In this document: positions 30,919 through 33,677 of the stretch, piece after piece
Layout of the letters: each line of letters opens with the position of its first letter
How positions within the stretch are numbered: the stretch's first letter is position 1
The notes under the pieces: model-generated
The model's database searches: none
The model's input: only the letters and a program-made list of their open reading frames with translations
What the model was told of the DNA's origin: nothing
Origin: Prolixibacteraceae bacterium
Lineage (GTDB): Bacteria > Bacteroidota > Bacteroidia > Bacteroidales > Prolixibacteraceae
Length of the DNA stretch: 33,677 nucleotides
Reading direction: 5' to 3'
NCBI GenBank assembly: GCA_016938055.1
Contig: JAFGVJ010000206.1
Span: forward strand, 1-33,677
Program-made: the position numbers and the translations under genes

Positions 30919-31926
30919 ATGAAACAACTGGTATTATGGAGCCTGCTATTGCTTTTATTTGGCTCCACGCAGCAAATCAATGCTCAAAACACCATCGCGC
31001 ATCAGCAAAATGCCCGTTTGGGTCGCGGCGTTAACATGATTGGTTACGACCGTGCATTGTGGAAGGATCACACAAAGGGTCGTTTCAAAGAGCATTATTT
31101 TCAAATGATTAAAGATGCCGGTTTCCAGTCGGTAAGGGTCAATTTACATGCATTTTCACACATGGATGAAGCTTATCAGCTGGACTCTTCATTTTTGAAG
31201 ACCCTCGATTGGACAGTGGAAAATGCCCTGAAAGCAGGGTTGATGGTCATTTTGGACATGCATGAATTCAACGCCATGGCCGATGACCCCGTTGGAAAAA
31301 AGGAGATGTTCCTTTCGGTTTGGCGACAGTTGGCTCCCCGTTATCAGTATCAGCCTTCGTCGGTGCTTTTTGAAATACTCAATGAACCCAACCGTAAACT
31401 TACCGTTGAATTATGGAACGAATACCTGGTCGAAGCCATTGCCATCATTCGTGAAAGCAATCCTGAGCGTACCCTGATTATTGGTCCGGGAAACTGGAAC
31501 GGGATTGAAAGCCTGCCCACCCTGGAACTTCCCGAAGACGACAGGAACATCATTGTAACGGTTCATTTTTATCATCCCATGCCTTTTACCCATCAGGGAG
31601 CACCCTGGTCGGCCGAAAACAAGGATTTGAGCGGCATTCCCTGGACCGGAACTGATCAGGAAAAAGCCGATGTAGTTTCGAAACTCAGGAAGGCTGCCGA
31701 ATGGGCTGAAGCCAACAATCGGCCCATCTTTCTGGGTGAGTTTGGTGCTTACGATAAGGCCGATATGGATTCCCGTGCCCGTTACACTGCTTTTGTGGCC
31801 CGTACTGCCGAAATACTCGGCTTCAGCTGGGCCTACTGGCAGTTCGACAGTGATTTTATTGTGTATGACATTGATCGGGAAGATTGGGTTGAACCCATCC
31901 TGAATGCCTTGATTGAACAACAATAG
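30919..31926 (+). CDS. Secreted glycoside hydrolase family 5 (cellulase-like)
   Basis: Signal peptide MKQLVLWSLLLLLFGSTQQINAQ; FEILNEPN (acid/base Glu) and IFLGEFGAYDKAD (nucleophile Glu). The longer ORF start at 30784 is unlikely because the signal peptide starts at 30919. Confidence 0.92.
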   Translation: MKQLVLWSLLLLLFGSTQQINAQNTIAHQQNARLGRGVNMIGYDRALWKDHTKGRFKEHYFQMIKDAGFQSVRVNLHAFSHMDEAYQLDSSFLKTLDWTVENALKAGLMVILDMHEFNAMADDPVGKKEMFLSVWRQLAPRYQYQPSSVLFEILNEPNRKLTVELWNEYLVEAIAIIRESNPERTLIIGPGNWNGIESLPTLELPEDDRNIIVTVHFYHPMPFTHQGAPWSAENKDLSGIPWTGTDQEKADVVSKLRKAAEWAEANNRPIFLGEFGAYDKADMDSRARYTAFVARTAEILGFSWAYWQFDSDFIVYDIDREDWVEPILNALIEQQ

Positions 31927-31965
31927 GAAATGATACAAAAAATGAGCGAGTTTGTATTCTGACGA

Positions 31966-32934
31966 TCAGGGGAGAGGAGTGGTTGGTTTAAAGTAAAATG
32001 CATAAGCTTCATGCACCCATTTCAACAATATTTCTTTGAGTTCTACAGGCTCAATCACTTGTGCATGACTGCCGGTGTTGAGTAACCACAATGCAAAGCC
32101 ATGCAATTCGTTGTTTGAAAAGTGCATCGTGCTATGCACTCCTTCGCTTGTCTCGCTCAGGAATCCATACCAGTATTTGGTGTCCTCCAAAAACTTCTTC
32201 CGGCTTTGCTCCACCACAATGGTAATGTTGGGGGAGTTGCTAAATTGACTGTTGGCTTGCATGTACTCCTCAACGCTGAGATGTTTTTTGTTACTGAAAT
32301 CCAGGGTGGTCAACTCCAGTTGCGTTATCCTGTCGAGCCGAAAATCGCGGTAGGCTTTTCGGAGGCAGCACCAGGCGAGCAGGTGCCAGCGGCTGCTGTA
32401 GTTACACAGCCCGATGGGCTCCACCTCGCGGCAAAGGGCTTCTTCGGTATATTTCGATTCGTAGCTGATGCGTAAAACTTTCCGGTTGACCAGCGCATCC
32501 CTGATTTCCCTGAGCCAGAGTTGCTGGTAGCGGGTGCCCATGTTGTTGAAATTGTACACGCTGATGTGCTCGTGCAGTTTCTCGAGGTAGTCTTTTTCGG
32601 CGGGTTTCAGCACGGCTTTGATCTTGTACAAGGCAGAACAGAAATCCGTTTTGATTTTCTCGTCGCTCATTTTTTCGATGAGCTTTTCGCCAAAGAGCAG
32701 GGCCGAGGCTTCATCGTTGCTGAACATCACCGGGGGCAGGTGATAGTTTTCCTGGAGAAAATAACCTACACCCGCTTCAGCCCCAATGGGTACACCTGCT
32801 TCCTCCAGCGAACGGATGTCGCGGTAAACCGTTCGTAAACTGATGTCGAAACGCATGGCAATTTCCTGCGCCTTGACAATTCGCTTGCTCTGCAGTTGTA
32901 TTAAAATAGCATTCAGCCTTTCGGTCCGGTTCAT
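31966..32934 (-). CDS. WYL-domain (YafY-type) HTH transcriptional regulator
   Basis: 322 aa; RLNAILIQLQSKRIVKAQEIAMRFDISLRTVYRDIRSLEEAGVPIGAEAGVGYFLQENYHLPPVMFS; WYL-like core CREVEPIGLCNYSSRWHLLAWCCLRKAYRDFRLDRI. Confidence 0.92.
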   Translation of the reverse strand: MNRTERLNAILIQLQSKRIVKAQEIAMRFDISLRTVYRDIRSLEEAGVPIGAEAGVGYFLQENYHLPPVMFSNDEASALLFGEKLIEKMSDEKIKTDFCSALYKIKAVLKPAEKDYLEKLHEHISVYNFNNMGTRYQQLWLREIRDALVNRKVLRISYESKYTEEALCREVEPIGLCNYSSRWHLLAWCCLRKAYRDFRLDRITQLELTTLDFSNKKHLSVEEYMQANSQFSNSPNITIVVEQSRKKFLEDTKYWYGFLSETSEGVHSTMHFSNNELHGFALWLLNTGSHAQVIEPVELKEILLKWVHEAYAFYFKPTTPLP

Positions 32935-32981
32935 AATTTCAGGAAAGCGTCATTGGTCAATGGTCATTGGGAAAAACGTAC

Positions 32982-33326
32982 TCATTTTTTTATCACCATC
33001 CGGTTCTGATCAATCATCAAATCAATGAAGGCTTCGCGGCCATTTGCTTTGATGTATTCGATGGAAGCCGGACGATCGGATCTAAAAATAAATGAAAAAA
33101 TGTCGGAAACGAAATTACTGAACTTTTTGCAATCGCGCGGATTGGTTTCACATTCGGCACATGTTGTGAAGCCATTTTCGATGCAACACTTGCGGGCCAT
33201 GCACCAGCTTGCTTTGGCGTTGGCTTCGCAGCCGGCGCATTTTCCGTTTTTGAATTTACCACAGTTTCCGCAGTATAAGCCGCATTTGGCTACAAGGTTT
33301 GGATTGATTTTGCGTAATGTATTCAT
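32982..33326 (-). CDS. DUF3795-type cysteine-rich protein
   Basis: 114 aa; LVAKCGLYCGNCGKFKNGKCAGCEANAKASWCMARKCCIENGFTTCAECETNPRDCKKF. Confidence 0.85.
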   Translation of the reverse strand: MNTLRKINPNLVAKCGLYCGNCGKFKNGKCAGCEANAKASWCMARKCCIENGFTTCAECETNPRDCKKFSNFVSDIFSFIFRSDRPASIEYIKANGREAFIDLMIDQNRMVIKK

Positions 33327-33452
33327 GGTTTTTTTGTTTAAAACCGAAGATGTATCAAAAGTTTAATTTCGAAATTGGCAACTTATCAATTGAAAGTTAA
33401 TATCCGAGAAAAAATACTTTTGATACAACCTCAGTCATTGGTTTTTTCGTGG

Positions 33453-33677
33453 CTATTCAGGGATGATGACCTGGATCTCGGTCACACAGTTTTGCGGGTT
33501 TTCAAAATCACAAACCATGTATATTTCCCGGCTGGCAGTGCCCATGGGAATTCCACGGCGGGTCATTTCGCCAAAAACGCGCTGGTAGCTGTTCATCAAG
33601 GTATCATATGAACCCTTGTGGATGGTGGCAATGCAGTTAATTTCGGGCAATACCTCGAAGCGGAATTTTCCCGGATC
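33453..33677 (-). CDS. GyrI-like effector-binding domain protein (5' end beyond window edge)
   Basis: Frame stays open to the window edge: DPGKFRFEVLPEINCIATIHKGSYDTLMNSYQRVFGEMTRRGIPMGTASREIYMVCDFENPQNCVTEIQVIIPE. Confidence 0.75.
   Translation of the reverse strand, partial: DPGKFRFEVLPEINCIATIHKGSYDTLMNSYQRVFGEMTRRGIPMGTASREIYMVCDFENPQNCVTEIQVIIPE

Overview
This is a Bacteroidetes-type chromosomal window, judged from TAnnTTTG promoters, an LpxC-FabZ fusion, a TonB receptor paired with DUF4249, and a rimP-nusA-infB operon. It is mostly housekeeping and metabolic genes with a few small accessory modules. In order it contains: methylmalonyl-CoA mutase large subunit (cut by the left edge), a GxxExxY gene, and the small subunit; an MCP; an alanine-dehydrogenase-like protein; tsaE; gcvH; infB-nusA-rimP; HD hydrolase-lpxD-lpxC/fabZ-lpxA; a large beta-helix/propeller secreted protein; dipeptidyl peptidase III; a DUF6922/AbiEii pair; a DUF4249/TonB receptor pair; a DUF4405-like membrane protein; a DUF2281/MazF-PemK pair; a split ThrE exporter with queG; a GH5 glycosidase; a WYL regulator; DUF3795; and a GyrI-like fragment. 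The most unusual structure is a ~450-bp unit wedged exactly between the two mutase genes. It is a GxxExxY CDS bounded by two inverted 25-bp arrays of 8-bp repeats. The arrays abut or overlap the CDS start and stop and the neighbouring stop codon, and they look like the ends of a small mobile or cassette-like element. All identifications come from reading the sequence and recalled family knowledge; no database search was run.
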